Positions 38,327 through 46,671 of a DNA stretch of 64,000 bases are shown piece by piece. How positions within the stretch are numbered: position 1 is the stretch's first letter; the number at the start of each line of letters is the position of its first letter. Made by a program: the position numbers and the translations under genes. Source of the stretch: Microbacterium keratanolyticum (GTDB taxonomy: Bacteria; Actinomycetota; Actinomycetes; Actinomycetales; Microbacteriaceae); NCBI RefSeq assembly GCF_016907255.1, contig NZ_JAFBBQ010000001.1, forward strand, positions 2,170,001-2,234,000. Direction: 5' to 3'. Under the pieces are notes generated by a model that was not told where the DNA came from, did no database searches, and saw only the letters and a program-made list of their open reading frames with translations.

Positions 38327-39087
38327 TGTTCATCCCGATCGATTTCCTCTGGCTGGAGGCCACCGCGCTGGCCTGTGCACGGATCACCGCGTTCCTCGTC
38401 ATCGCGCCGCCGTTCAACCACTCGACGATCCCCACGCGGATCAAAGCGATGCTCGGGGTCGCCCTCGCCCTCGCCGTCTCACCGACCGTCAGCGTCGGCT
38501 ACACGCAGCTGGACACCGGAGCCTTCATCCTGGCGCTCATCGGCCAGGTGATCACGGGAGCGCTGCTGGGCTTCCTCGTGATGGCGCTGTTCAGTGCCAT
38601 CCAGGGCGCAGGTCACCTCATCGACACGTTCGGTGGCTTCCAGATGGCGCAGGCGTTCGACCCGGGAATGGTGATCAACGGCGCGCAGTTCACCCGCCTG
38701 TTCCAGATGACGGCGATTCTGCTGCTCTTCGCCTCCGACGGATACCAGCTCGTGCTGGGCGGGATGTTCCGCTCCTTCGATGCCGTGCCGGTCAGCGGAA
38801 TGATCGACCTCACGAAACCCGCCGATGCGCTTCTGGGTGCGGCCGGGCAGATGATGCTCAGCGCCGTCCAGATCGCGGGGCCCCTGCTGATCGTCCTCTT
38901 CCTCGCGGACGTGGGCCTCGGCCTCATCACCCGCGTCGCACCCGCCCTCAACGCGTTCGCCATGGGCTTCCCGATCAAGATCGGCCTGACCCTGCTCCTG
39001 GCCGGCTTGGTCTACGCCGCGTTGCCAGGAATCGTCGGCGCGCTCGCAGAAGATGCGGCTCGACTGCTCATGGGGGTGGTCTCATGA
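38326..39087 (+). CDS. fliR: Flagellar export-gate protein FliR
   Basis: The 253-residue integral membrane protein begins MFIPIDFLWLEATALACARITAFLVIAPPFNHSTIPTRIKAMLGVALALAVSP, as is typical for FliR, and ends with a hydrophobic region before flhB. The ATG shares a base with the fliQ stop. The end overlaps flhB by four bases. Confidence 0.95.
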   Translation: MFIPIDFLWLEATALACARITAFLVIAPPFNHSTIPTRIKAMLGVALALAVSPTVSVGYTQLDTGAFILALIGQVITGALLGFLVMALFSAIQGAGHLIDTFGGFQMAQAFDPGMVINGAQFTRLFQMTAILLLFASDGYQLVLGGMFRSFDAVPVSGMIDLTKPADALLGAAGQMMLSAVQIAGPLLIVLFLADVGLGLITRVAPALNAFAMGFPIKIGLTLLLAGLVYAALPGIVGALAEDAARLLMGVVS

Positions 39088-40181
39088 GCGGAACCGACAG
39101 CGGGGAGCGTACCGAGAAGGCGACCGCCCAACGGCTCCAGGAAGCGCGCAAGAAGGGGCAGATCGGACGCAGTCAGGACTTCACGGCCTGGGTCTGCATT
39201 GCCGCGGCCGCCATCATGACGCCGCTGACGATCGCGAATGCGAGCCAGGTGCTCACCGGACAGGTTCTCGACGTCGCCGCGGTCGCGAAGAACCCCACCC
39301 CGGGGAGCGTGATCGACGCCCTCAGCGCGGCGATCTCCTCCATCGGAGGCATCCTGCTGCCGTTTCTGGCGGTGGTCCTCCTGGCGACGACCGCGACCGC
39401 GGTGGCGCAGGGCGGGATCCACCTGCGCAACGTTCCGCTGCGGGGAGAGCAGTTCAACATCGTTGCGGGGCTGATGCGCGTCTTCGGAAAGCAGGCGCTC
39501 TGGGAGGGCGTCAAGGCACTGCTGAAGACGCTCGCGATCGGCGCAGCCCTCTGGATCGTCGTGTCCAACCTCGTACCGGTGCTGATGGCGAGCGGCAGTC
39601 ACAACATCACCTGGCTGCTCGAGCAGGCCGGCGGCGGTGTCGCGGCCCTTCTCCAGGTAGCCGTGGTCGTCGGCATCCTCCTCGCCGCGGCAGACGTCGC
39701 CGTCGTCATGAAGCGCAACCGCAAGCACACGCACATGACGAAGCAGGAGGCGAAGGACGAGCACAAGAAGAGCGAGGGCGACCCGCTCGTGCGCTCCCAG
39801 CGGCGCTCCCGACAGCTCGCTCTGAGCCGCAATCGCATGATCGCGGCGGTCGGCGACAGCGACGTGGTGCTCGTGAACCCGACGCATGTCGCCGTCGCCC
39901 TGCGCTACGAACCGGGCAAGTCCGCCCCGCGCGTCGTGGCGAAGGGCGCGGGGATCGTGGCGCAGAAGATCCGGGAGCGTGCGGAGGAGGCCGGCGTGCC
40001 GATGGTCCGCGACATCCCGCTTGCCAGAGCCCTGCACTCCGCCTGCGAGGTGGGGCGGGAGATCCCGGAGGAGCTCTACACGGCTGTGGCGCAGGTGCTC
40101 GCTTTCATCGAGCACCTCAAGCGCCGCGGATCGGCACGAGGGACCCACACGATGAGCACCGCGGGCGTCCCCAGGACTTGA
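39084..40181 (+). CDS. flhB: Flagellar export substrate-switch protein FlhB
   Basis: FlhB sets substrate specificity of export from hook to filament proteins. The 365-residue protein has the N-terminal GERTEKATAQRLQEARKKGQIGRSQDF motif, four membrane helices, the charged linker KHTHMTKQEAKDEHKKSEGDP and the self-cleavage site NPTH at 265-268 (VLVNPTHVAVALRY). The last 25 residues are an unconserved hydrophilic extension. Confidence 0.96.
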   Translation: MSGTDSGERTEKATAQRLQEARKKGQIGRSQDFTAWVCIAAAAIMTPLTIANASQVLTGQVLDVAAVAKNPTPGSVIDALSAAISSIGGILLPFLAVVLLATTATAVAQGGIHLRNVPLRGEQFNIVAGLMRVFGKQALWEGVKALLKTLAIGAALWIVVSNLVPVLMASGSHNITWLLEQAGGGVAALLQVAVVVGILLAAADVAVVMKRNRKHTHMTKQEAKDEHKKSEGDPLVRSQRRSRQLALSRNRMIAAVGDSDVVLVNPTHVAVALRYEPGKSAPRVVAKGAGIVAQKIRERAEEAGVPMVRDIPLARALHSACEVGREIPEELYTAVAQVLAFIEHLKRRGSARGTHTMSTAGVPRT

Positions 40182-40222
40182 GACGAGCACATGCGAATGA
40201 AGATGAGAAGGCGAGACGGATC

Positions 40223-42277
40223 GTGAGACAGCTCCTGTTGAAGGCTGCGGTGCCGGTGGGCGTCGTGGGCATCATCCTTCTGCTCATCGTGCCGATTCCG
40301 GCGGGGCTGCTGGACGTGCTCATCGTCCTCAACATCGCCTTCGCGCTGCTGATCCTGTTGACCGCGATGTTCGTCAAACGGCCGTTGGACTTCTCGGTGT
40401 TCCCGAGCCTTCTGCTCGTGGCGACGCTGTTCCGGCTCGGGTTGAACGTCGCATCGACCCGGCTTGTCCTGAGCGAGGCGCATGCCGGTCAGGTGATCCA
40501 GGCGTTCGGGCAGATCACGATCAGCGGCTCGCTCGTGATCGGCGCCGTGATCTTCCTGATCCTCACGGTCATCCAGTTCGTCGTCGTGACCAAGGGTGCG
40601 GAGCGTGTGGCGGAAGTCGGGGCACGATTCACCCTCGACGCGATGCCGGGCAAGCAGATGGCGATCGACGCCGACCTCAACGCGGGCCTGATCACGGAAG
40701 AGGAGGCGCGCAAGCGTCGCGCGGACGTCTCAGCGGAGGCCGACTTCTACGGCGCGATGGACGGTGCGTCGAAGTTCGTCAAGGGCGACGCGATCGCCGG
40801 CATCGTGATCGTGGTGATCAACTTCGTCGGCGGCATCATCATCGGCATGGTGCAGCACGGCATGGAGGCCGACGAGGCGCTCTCCACGTACAGCATCCTG
40901 ACGATCGGCGACGGACTCGTCACACAGATCCCGGCGCTGCTCATGGCGGTCGCCACGGGCATGATCGTCACCCGCGAGAACGCGGAATCGGAGATGGGGC
41001 AGTCGGCGAGCCGCCAGCTGATGCAGTCCCGCAACGCCCTGCTGATCACGGGCCTGGCAGCCGTCTCGATGGGATTCATCCCCGGCATGCCGATCCTGCC
41101 GTTCCTACTCATCGGGGCCGCGCTTCTGTTCGCGGCGTCCCGGGTCACCGCGAATGCGGCGAGAGAGTCCGAGGACAAGCTGGACGCGGAGATCCGCTCC
41201 AGCGAATCCGCGGCCGAGGGGCCAGAGGAGCTGATGGATCGGATGCGCGTGCACGCACTCGAGATCTCGCTCGCGCCCGACATCGTCGACCTCGCCGCCG
41301 GGGGCTCCGGCGACCTGCTCACCCGGGTCAAGTCCCTGCGCCGCAAGCTCGCGATCGAGATCGGCTTCCTCATGCCGCCCGTGCGCACGCGCGACAACAT
41401 CGACCTCCCGTCCGAGAGCTACGCGATCCTCATCGCCGGTGTCGAGGTCGGCCGAGGGACGGTTCCCCGTGGTCACCTCCTGGCGATCGGCTCAGGGCTC
41501 GAGCACCTTCCCGGCAGCTCTGTCACGGATCCGGTCTTCGGGCTGGAGGGCAAGTGGATCCCGGTGGAGATGTCGCATGCGGCCGACCTTGCCGGCGCCG
41601 CCGTGATCGACCGCGCCAGCGTGATCATCACCCATCTCTCCGACATCGTGCAGGCCCATGCCGATCGGCTGCTCTCACTGGAGGACGTGCGCCAGCTCAC
41701 CGAGCACCTCAAGCAGACGCATCCGACCGTCGTCGAGGAGCTCACCCCGGCGACGATGAGTCTCGCCGCCATCCAGCGTGTTCTCGCCGGTCTGCTCGCG
41801 GAGCGCATCCCGATCAACGATCTGGCGCGCATCTATGAGGCGCTGGCGCTGCGGGCGAAGACGTCGACGGAGACCGCGGCGCTGATCGACGCCGCGCGCG
41901 CCGTGCTCGGGCCGGCGATCTCCGCGCGCTTCGCCCGAGACGGGCGCCTGCGCGTCGTCATGTTCGACCCGGGGCTCGAGCAGCAGCTGCTGGAGGGCAT
42001 GCGGGTGTCTGACGGCGCGGCGCAGATCGTCCTCGCGCCGGACACGACTCTGCAGCTTCTGGAGAGCGTGCGCACGACGATCAGCACGCTGGATCACACC
42101 GGCTCTGACCCCGTTCTGGTCTGCGCCCCCTCCATCCGCCAGGCCGTGCGCAAGCTGATCGGCGCTCAGGCCGGGGGGATCGCCGTGCTCTCCTACGAGG
42201 AGGCCGCCGCCGGCGGGCACGCCACCGATGTGGTGGGGGTCGTGCGGCTCGTGCAGTCGGCTCTCCCCAGCGCCTGA
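40223..42277 (+). CDS. flhA: Flagellar export-gate protein FlhA
   Basis: The 684-residue protein is the main export-gate component, with eight membrane helices and a large cytoplasmic domain. The N-terminal block PAGLLDVLIVLNIAFALLILLTAMFVKRPLDFSVFPSLLLVATLFRLGLNVASTRLVL and the FHIPEP-type region GARFTLDAMPGKQMAIDADLNAGLI are clear. The start is a GTG at 40223; there is no in-frame ATG after flhB, and AGAAGG lies about 11 bases upstream. It ends the fliPQR-flhBA unit. Confidence 0.95.
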   Translation: MRQLLLKAAVPVGVVGIILLLIVPIPAGLLDVLIVLNIAFALLILLTAMFVKRPLDFSVFPSLLLVATLFRLGLNVASTRLVLSEAHAGQVIQAFGQITISGSLVIGAVIFLILTVIQFVVVTKGAERVAEVGARFTLDAMPGKQMAIDADLNAGLITEEEARKRRADVSAEADFYGAMDGASKFVKGDAIAGIVIVVINFVGGIIIGMVQHGMEADEALSTYSILTIGDGLVTQIPALLMAVATGMIVTRENAESEMGQSASRQLMQSRNALLITGLAAVSMGFIPGMPILPFLLIGAALLFAASRVTANAARESEDKLDAEIRSSESAAEGPEELMDRMRVHALEISLAPDIVDLAAGGSGDLLTRVKSLRRKLAIEIGFLMPPVRTRDNIDLPSESYAILIAGVEVGRGTVPRGHLLAIGSGLEHLPGSSVTDPVFGLEGKWIPVEMSHAADLAGAAVIDRASVIITHLSDIVQAHADRLLSLEDVRQLTEHLKQTHPTVVEELTPATMSLAAIQRVLAGLLAERIPINDLARIYEALALRAKTSTETAALIDAARAVLGPAISARFARDGRLRVVMFDPGLEQQLLEGMRVSDGAAQIVLAPDTTLQLLESVRTTISTLDHTGSDPVLVCAPSIRQAVRKLIGAQAGGIAVLSYEEAAAGGHATDVVGVVRLVQSALPSA

Positions 42278-42306
42278 GCGGAGTCACGCGCTTCAGGCCG
42301 CATGGG

Positions 42307-42355
42307 TAGACTCCTGAGCGGGAAGCGCGCAGACGCGCACACAGCCATGGAAGGC
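42307..42355 (+). promoter_or_regulatory. csrA promoter -10 and possible autoregulatory leader
   Basis: TAGACT (42307-42312) is a candidate sigma-A -10 for csrA. In the leader GCC (42344-42346) pairs with GGC (42353-42355) around the loop ATGGAA, and CGGACG follows, so two GGA triplets lie within 20 bases of the csrA ATG. The hairpin has only 3 bp. Autoregulation by CsrA is common in other bacteria but weakly supported here. Confidence 0.4.
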
Positions 42356-42365
42356 GGACGAACAC

Positions 42366-42608
42366 ATGCTTGTGCTCACTCGACGTGTGAATGAGAGCAT
42401 CAAGATCGGCGAGGACATCACGGTGACCGTGCTGGCCGCCGGACCCGGCGGGGTCCGGATCGGGATCGATGCACCCCGCGACCGGCGGATCAACCGGGCG
42501 GAGATCATTCAGGCGGTCGTCGATGCGAACCGTGAAGCAGTGCATTCGTCCTCCGACGACGTGGCGCAGGACGTTCTTCGCAGCGTTCTCGCGCGGCCTA
42601 ATCGATAG
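42366..42608 (+). CDS. csrA: Carbon storage regulator CsrA (RNA-binding translational regulator)
   Basis: The 80-residue protein begins MLVLTRRVNESIKIGEDITVTVLAAGPGGVRIGIDAP and keeps the RNA-contact residues Leu4, Arg7 and Arg44 (INRAEI) of E. coli CsrA. It has the longer C-terminal helix seen in Gram-positive CsrA proteins, which is where FliW binds in Bacillus. CsrA dimers bind GGA motifs in leader hairpins and block translation. fliW lies 3 kb downstream and several candidate target leaders lie in this locus. Confidence 0.96.
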   Translation: MLVLTRRVNESIKIGEDITVTVLAAGPGGVRIGIDAPRDRRINRAEIIQAVVDANREAVHSSSDDVAQDVLRSVLARPNR

Positions 42609-42647
42609 AGGCATTTCTGTCAATGGGGACTAATCCCCGGAAAACCG

Positions 42648-42677
42648 AGTTACTGGCGTACTGAATACCGCGATAGT
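42648..42677 (+). promoter_or_regulatory. Flagellar sigma-type promoter of the flgN operon
   Basis: AGTTAC (42648-42653), one base off GGTTAC, is followed by a 15-base spacer and CGCGATAGT (42669-42677). The leader has no paired hairpins, but its ribosome binding region carries ACGGATGAGG (from 42710), again with an ACGGAT core. Confidence 0.65.
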
Positions 42678-42718
42678 CAACTACGGCGGGGATTTCTTAC
42701 TGAACTGGGACGGATGAG

Positions 42719-43210
42719 GTGACCACCGTGGCCGCTCATGAACTGAGCATGCAACTGATGCGAGAGCGCGAGATGCTCGAGCTGCTGCTCTTCAAGCTCG
42801 ATGTGCAGCAGATGCTTGTCGCTACCGGGCGAAACCGCTGGGTGCAGCACGCAGCGAACGAGGTCGAACGCGTCCTCGCGGCGATGCCCGCCACCGCGAT
42901 CACGCGCGACACCCTCGTCGTCGCGGTCGCCGACGAGTGGGGTGTGCCGGAGGCGACTTCTCTGCGCGAGCTCATCGACGCGGCACCGACCGACGCGTGG
43001 CGAGAGATCTTCACCGGCCACCTGGAGGCGCTCCTCGCCCTGGCTGCGGAGATCACCGAGATGAAGGCGATCAATGAGCAGCGTCTGCGCACGGCGCTTC
43101 GGATCGTCCAAGAGACCATCGCCGCGCTGGACAACTCCACCGGTGAGTACGACCCGTCAGGAGAAGTGATCCGCCCCAGCGGATCGCACATCCTCGACAC
43201 GCGAGCGTGA
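42719..43210 (+). CDS. flgN: Flagellar chaperone FlgN-like protein
   Basis: FlgN protects the hook-filament junction proteins FlgK and FlgL before export. The 163-residue helical protein has the family-like N-terminus ELSMQLMREREMLELLLFKLDVQQMLVATGRNRWVQHAANEVERVLAAM and a second long helix (LLALAAEITEMKAINEQRLRTALRIVQETIAAL) with the FlgN-type position just before flgK. The start is GTG. Sequence similarity is moderate; context carries much of the call. Confidence 0.82.
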   Translation: MTTVAAHELSMQLMREREMLELLLFKLDVQQMLVATGRNRWVQHAANEVERVLAAMPATAITRDTLVVAVADEWGVPEATSLRELIDAAPTDAWREIFTGHLEALLALAAEITEMKAINEQRLRTALRIVQETIAALDNSTGEYDPSGEVIRPSGSHILDTRA

Positions 43211-43217
43211 GGTAACT

Positions 43218-44600
43218 GTGTCTTCTTTCGCGGGAATCCGCCTCGCCCAGTCGGGCCTCACGGCGGCAAAGGCCGGGATGAACGTCACCGGTCAGAACAT
43301 CGCCAACCAGACGACCCCCGGCTACACGCGCCAGCGCATCGAGCAGAGCCCTCTGTTCGCGACCGGGCCGGGTGTCGGCTCCGGCGTGAATGTCACCGGG
43401 ATCAGCCGGCTCGGTGACGCGGTCCTCGACGCACGTGTGCGAGACGCACTGGGCTCCTCCGGCTTCTGGGCCGCCCGTGCGACCTCCGCTCTGCAGGCGG
43501 AGGCGGTGATGGCTGAGCCGACGAAGGACGGCCTCGCCGCGAACATGGATCGCTTCTGGTCAGGATGGTCCGACCTCGCGAACGCGCCGGAGCCCGCTGC
43601 GGCGCAGGTCGTCCTCACGAACGCCGAAGTGCTCATCGGGCAGATCGCCGCAGGCTATGAGTCCATCGCCGGTCAGTGGTCCGCGCTCCGGAGCCAGGTC
43701 GATCGCCAGGTCGCCGACGTCAACGCGATGGCGGGTGAGGTCGCCGCGTTGAACGGCGAGATCCGCACTGCTCTGCAGTCCGGTCGCAGCGCGAACGAGC
43801 TCATCGACCAGCGGAACGTCCTCGCGCAGCAGCTGTCTTCGGCGATCGGTGCCAAGGGCACGGTCGAAGCCGACGGCACGCTGACGATGCGTGTGGATGG
43901 CAACCCGCTCGTCGCCGGTGACATCGCGAGAAAGCTGACCGCTGAGGGAGTGACCAACATCGCCGACGGCGGCCGGATCACGGTCTCCTGGGCGGATCGT
44001 CCCGGAGTTCCCGTCGCTGTCACCGGAGGCTCCATCGGCGGCACCATCAGCGCGCTCGCCCCGGCCGCAGACGGCGGCACGCTGGCGCGGGTGGCCGATG
44101 CCTACAACCGAACGGCGACCGAACTGGCGTCCGCCGTCAACGCGATTCACGCCACGGGCGTCACATCGACCGGTGTCGCAGGCGGCGCGTTCTTCGCGCT
44201 GAACGCCTCGGGCCCTGCAGCCCTCGGTCTGAGCGTCGTGCCGACGTCGCTGGACGAGCTGGCGCTGGCGGCTCCCGGCGCCGGTGCCCTGGACACCTCG
44301 ATCGCCGACAAGATCGCGACCATCGGCAAGTCCGACACCGGACCCAGCAAGACCTGGTCGAGCTTCGTGACCGGTTTCGCGGTGTCGGTGGGCGGCGACG
44401 TGCAGCGCGCCGATTCGGCCGACGCGGGCGCGATCGCCGCGGTCACCGCACAGCAGTCGAACGCCTCCGTGGACGGCGACGAGGAGACGATCAACCTCCT
44501 GACGTACCAGACCGCCTATCAGGCGGCGGCGCGAGTGCTCACCGCGATGGATGAAGCGCTGGACGTTCTGATCAACCGCACCGGCCTCGTGGGTCGCTAG
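43218..44600 (+). CDS. flgK: Flagellar hook-associated protein FlgK
   Basis: The 460-residue first hook-filament junction protein has the N-terminal motif GIRLAQSGLTAAKAGMNVTGQNIANQTTPGYTRQRIEQ and the C-terminal coiled region SVDGDEETINLLTYQTAYQAAARVLTAMDEALDVLINRTGLVGR. It starts with GTG 7 bases after flgN and is followed by flgL after 17 bases. Confidence 0.95.
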   Translation: MSSFAGIRLAQSGLTAAKAGMNVTGQNIANQTTPGYTRQRIEQSPLFATGPGVGSGVNVTGISRLGDAVLDARVRDALGSSGFWAARATSALQAEAVMAEPTKDGLAANMDRFWSGWSDLANAPEPAAAQVVLTNAEVLIGQIAAGYESIAGQWSALRSQVDRQVADVNAMAGEVAALNGEIRTALQSGRSANELIDQRNVLAQQLSSAIGAKGTVEADGTLTMRVDGNPLVAGDIARKLTAEGVTNIADGGRITVSWADRPGVPVAVTGGSIGGTISALAPAADGGTLARVADAYNRTATELASAVNAIHATGVTSTGVAGGAFFALNASGPAALGLSVVPTSLDELALAAPGAGALDTSIADKIATIGKSDTGPSKTWSSFVTGFAVSVGGDVQRADSADAGAIAAVTAQQSNASVDGDEETINLLTYQTAYQAAARVLTAMDEALDVLINRTGLVGR

Positions 44601-44617
44601 GCATTCGGGGAGAGATC

Positions 44618-45505
44618 ATGATCGGACGAGTCACAAGCACCACGATGGCGGAGCAGACGCTGCGCACCCTGCAGTCGAACCTTGCGGAACGCGACCGCAT
44701 TCAGAACCAGGCTACGTCGCAGCGCGCGTTCAGCAGGCCCAGCGAAGATCCGACCGGCACCGCCACGGTGCTGGGCGTGCACGGCGAGCAGGCCCGTACG
44801 GCGCAGTACGCGCGCAACATCAGCGACGGCCTGGCCTGGGTGACGACGGTCGATACCGCACTCGGCGCGAGCGTCGAGCTGCTCAACCGCGCACGGGACC
44901 TCGTCGCGCAGGGGGCGAACTCCGGCGCGATGAGCATGCCGGCACGAGAGGCGATCGCCGCCGAGCTCGAGAGCATAGCCACCGAGCTGCTGTCCCAGGC
45001 CAACACGACGGTGCTCGGACGCAGTGTCTTCGCCGGAACCAGCGATGCCGGACGCGCCTTCGAGGCGGGGACCTTCACGTTCAACGGTGCCGCCGGGAGT
45101 GGCGTGCAGCGTCGCATCAGCGATACCGACACCGTGCGGGTGGACAGCGATGGTGCGCAGGTCTTCGGCGAGGGCGCGAACAGCGTGTTCGCGCTTCTGG
45201 CCGACATCGCGGGGGAGCTTCGCGGCGGGCAGGAGGTCGGTGTGCGTCTCGGCGACATCGACGACCGGCTCACCTCCATGATCGCGGCGCGCGGCACGAC
45301 CGGCGCGCGCCAGGCCCAGATCGAACGGGCATCCGCGCAGAACCTCTCGGTCTCCATCGATCTCGAAGCCCAGCGCACCGAGGTCGAGAATGTCGACAGC
45401 TTCGAAGTGCTCGTGCGGCTCCAGTCCGCGGAGCTCGTGTACCAGTCCGCCCTGCAGGTCACCGCGCGGAGCCTGCAGACCAACCTGATGGAGTTCCTGC
45501 GATGA
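44618..45505 (+). CDS. flgL: Flagellar hook-associated protein FlgL
   Basis: The 295-residue second junction protein is flagellin-like at both ends: MIGRVTSTTMAEQTLRTLQSNLAERDRIQNQATSQRAFSRPSEDPTGTATVL at the N-terminus and VENVDSFEVLVRLQSAELVYQSALQVTARSLQTNLMEFLR at the C-terminus. Its stop overlaps fliW. Confidence 0.95.
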   Translation: MIGRVTSTTMAEQTLRTLQSNLAERDRIQNQATSQRAFSRPSEDPTGTATVLGVHGEQARTAQYARNISDGLAWVTTVDTALGASVELLNRARDLVAQGANSGAMSMPAREAIAAELESIATELLSQANTTVLGRSVFAGTSDAGRAFEAGTFTFNGAAGSGVQRRISDTDTVRVDSDGAQVFGEGANSVFALLADIAGELRGGQEVGVRLGDIDDRLTSMIAARGTTGARQAQIERASAQNLSVSIDLEAQRTEVENVDSFEVLVRLQSAELVYQSALQVTARSLQTNLMEFLR

Positions 45506-45882
45506 CCGTCGCCCTGAACGTCGCGTTCGTCGCCTCCCCTCCGGGACTGAGCCCGTACACGGCATTCACCCTCGATCCGATCGAAGGTGCCGACGGCCTC
45601 TACGCGCTGCGCTCGCAGGAGCAGGATGACGTGCGTCTCTACGTGCTCGACCAGACCGGGGGGCGTTCCGGCTACGCGCCGCACGTGGGCGGGACGATCC
45701 GTGCCGAGATCGGCGCGGAAGATCCTGAGGATGTTCGTCTCTTCGTCGTTGTGAACCCGACGGAGAGCGGCGTCTTCGTCAACCTCCGCGCCCCGATCAT
45801 CATGCACCGTGAGAGCGGACGAGCCTCGCAGATCATCCTGGAAGATGAGAGCTACTCCTTCCGGGAGCCGCTGACCGCCTGA
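45502..45882 (+). CDS. fliW: Flagellar assembly factor FliW (CsrA antagonist)
   Basis: FliW binds CsrA and relieves its repression of flagellin; free flagellin in turn sequesters FliW in Bacillus. The 126-residue protein has the family blocks YTAFTLDPIEGADGLYALRSQEQDDVRLYVLD, VRLFVVVNPTESGVFVNLRAPIIMHRESGRASQIILEDESYSFREPL. The ATG overlaps the flgL stop, so FliW is made together with the junction proteins. Confidence 0.95.
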   Translation: MTVALNVAFVASPPGLSPYTAFTLDPIEGADGLYALRSQEQDDVRLYVLDQTGGRSGYAPHVGGTIRAEIGAEDPEDVRLFVVVNPTESGVFVNLRAPIIMHRESGRASQIILEDESYSFREPLTA

Positions 45883-46041
45883 CCTCGGCCGGGCTCTAGG
45901 GGCTCCGGGGTCACCTTTCCGCAGTCGCAACATCTGCGGGCAAAGAACCCGTATCCTCTCAAGCATGCGGGGCAGGGCACTGATGCTCGGGCCCGCCGGC
46001 CTCATGCGACCCGACATGGCGGCCAGTGTCGCTGTTGCGTG

Positions 46042-46082
46042 CCCGAGGGATCTTCTCTCGGGTGCGGACACCATGGATGGTG
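46042..46082 (+). promoter_or_regulatory. Two GGA-loop hairpins before the HU-like gene (candidate CsrA sites)
   Basis: CCCGAG (46042-46047) pairs with CTCGGG (46057-46062) with GGATCTTCT in the loop. CACC (46069-46072) pairs with GGTG (46079-46082) with ATGGAT in the loop, which also contains the likely ribosome binding site, 4 bases before the ATG at 46087. Repression by blocking the ribosome would be direct. The GGA triplets are 27 bases apart. The 204 bases between fliW and this gene hold these hairpins, a CCGCAG/CTGCGG hairpin at 45919-45939 that may end the flgN operon, and a weak TATCCT -10 at 45952. Confidence 0.6.
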
Positions 46083-46086
46083 AATC

Positions 46087-46503
46087 ATGAGCACGACGAT
46101 CGAACCCCGCGAGAAGAAGACCGCGGAGTCTCGCATCAGCAGGACCGAGTTCGTCCAGCGGGCTGCCCGGCGGGCGAAGCTCCCGGTCCGCACGATGCAG
46201 GCGGCGTACGACGCCCTGACCGAGGAGATCATCGACCTCGTGAAAGCGAAGAACCGCGTCACGCTCACGGGCTTCGGGCGCTTCTATCAGCAGCCCCACA
46301 AAGGGCATCTGGCGCAGGCCAGCCCGGGGGAGAAGGGCAGTTCGACCACCCGTGTTCCCGACTACGTCGTCCTCAAGTTCTCGGCGACGCGCGATGCCAA
46401 CAGAAGGCTGTCGATGACGGACGAGGAGGCGGCGGCGGAACTGCTGCAGAAGCGCCGCCCTGTGCAGAGAAAGACGGCTGCGGCAGGAGGCCAGGAAGGC
46501 TGA
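46087..46503 (+). CDS. HU/IHF-family DNA-binding protein
   Basis: The 138-residue protein has the HU fold: an N-terminal helical part (RISRTEFVQRAARRAKLPVRTMQAAYDALTEEIIDLVKAKNRVTLTGFGRFYQQ), a beta-arm region with HKGHLAQASPGEKGSSTTRVPDYVVLKFSATRDANRRL and a basic tail. HU proteins bend DNA. The arm does not carry the usual RNPxTG motif, so DNA contact may differ. It lies between fliW and a sigma-like gene, which suggests a role in this locus rather than as the main nucleoid protein, but this is inference. Confidence 0.85.
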   Translation: MSTTIEPREKKTAESRISRTEFVQRAARRAKLPVRTMQAAYDALTEEIIDLVKAKNRVTLTGFGRFYQQPHKGHLAQASPGEKGSSTTRVPDYVVLKFSATRDANRRLSMTDEEAAAELLQKRRPVQRKTAAAGGQEG

Positions 46504-46642
46504 GGAGCAGCGTCGCTCTGATTCGCCACACCGGGCATGCGACCCTTGCTCCGGCGCTCGCCGCACTGCTAACCTGAGTGTGCGCTGAGAGCGATGGCCG
46601 CAGGAAGCGCACGTGGGTGGTTTGGGGGAATCGCTCGCTGGG

Positions 46643-46658
46643 GATTTGTGTACAAATC
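46643..46658 (+). promoter_or_regulatory. 16-bp palindrome upstream of the sigma-like gene
   Basis: GATTTGTGTACAAATC has two perfect 7-base arms around GT. It ends 13 bases before the ATG at 46672, next to the AAGGGA ribosome binding site and after a possible TAACCT -10 at 46570-46575. It could be an operator or, in the RNA, a small hairpin. Its AT-rich sequence stands out from the surroundings. Confidence 0.45.
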
Positions 46659-46671
46659 GAAGGGACCAGCG

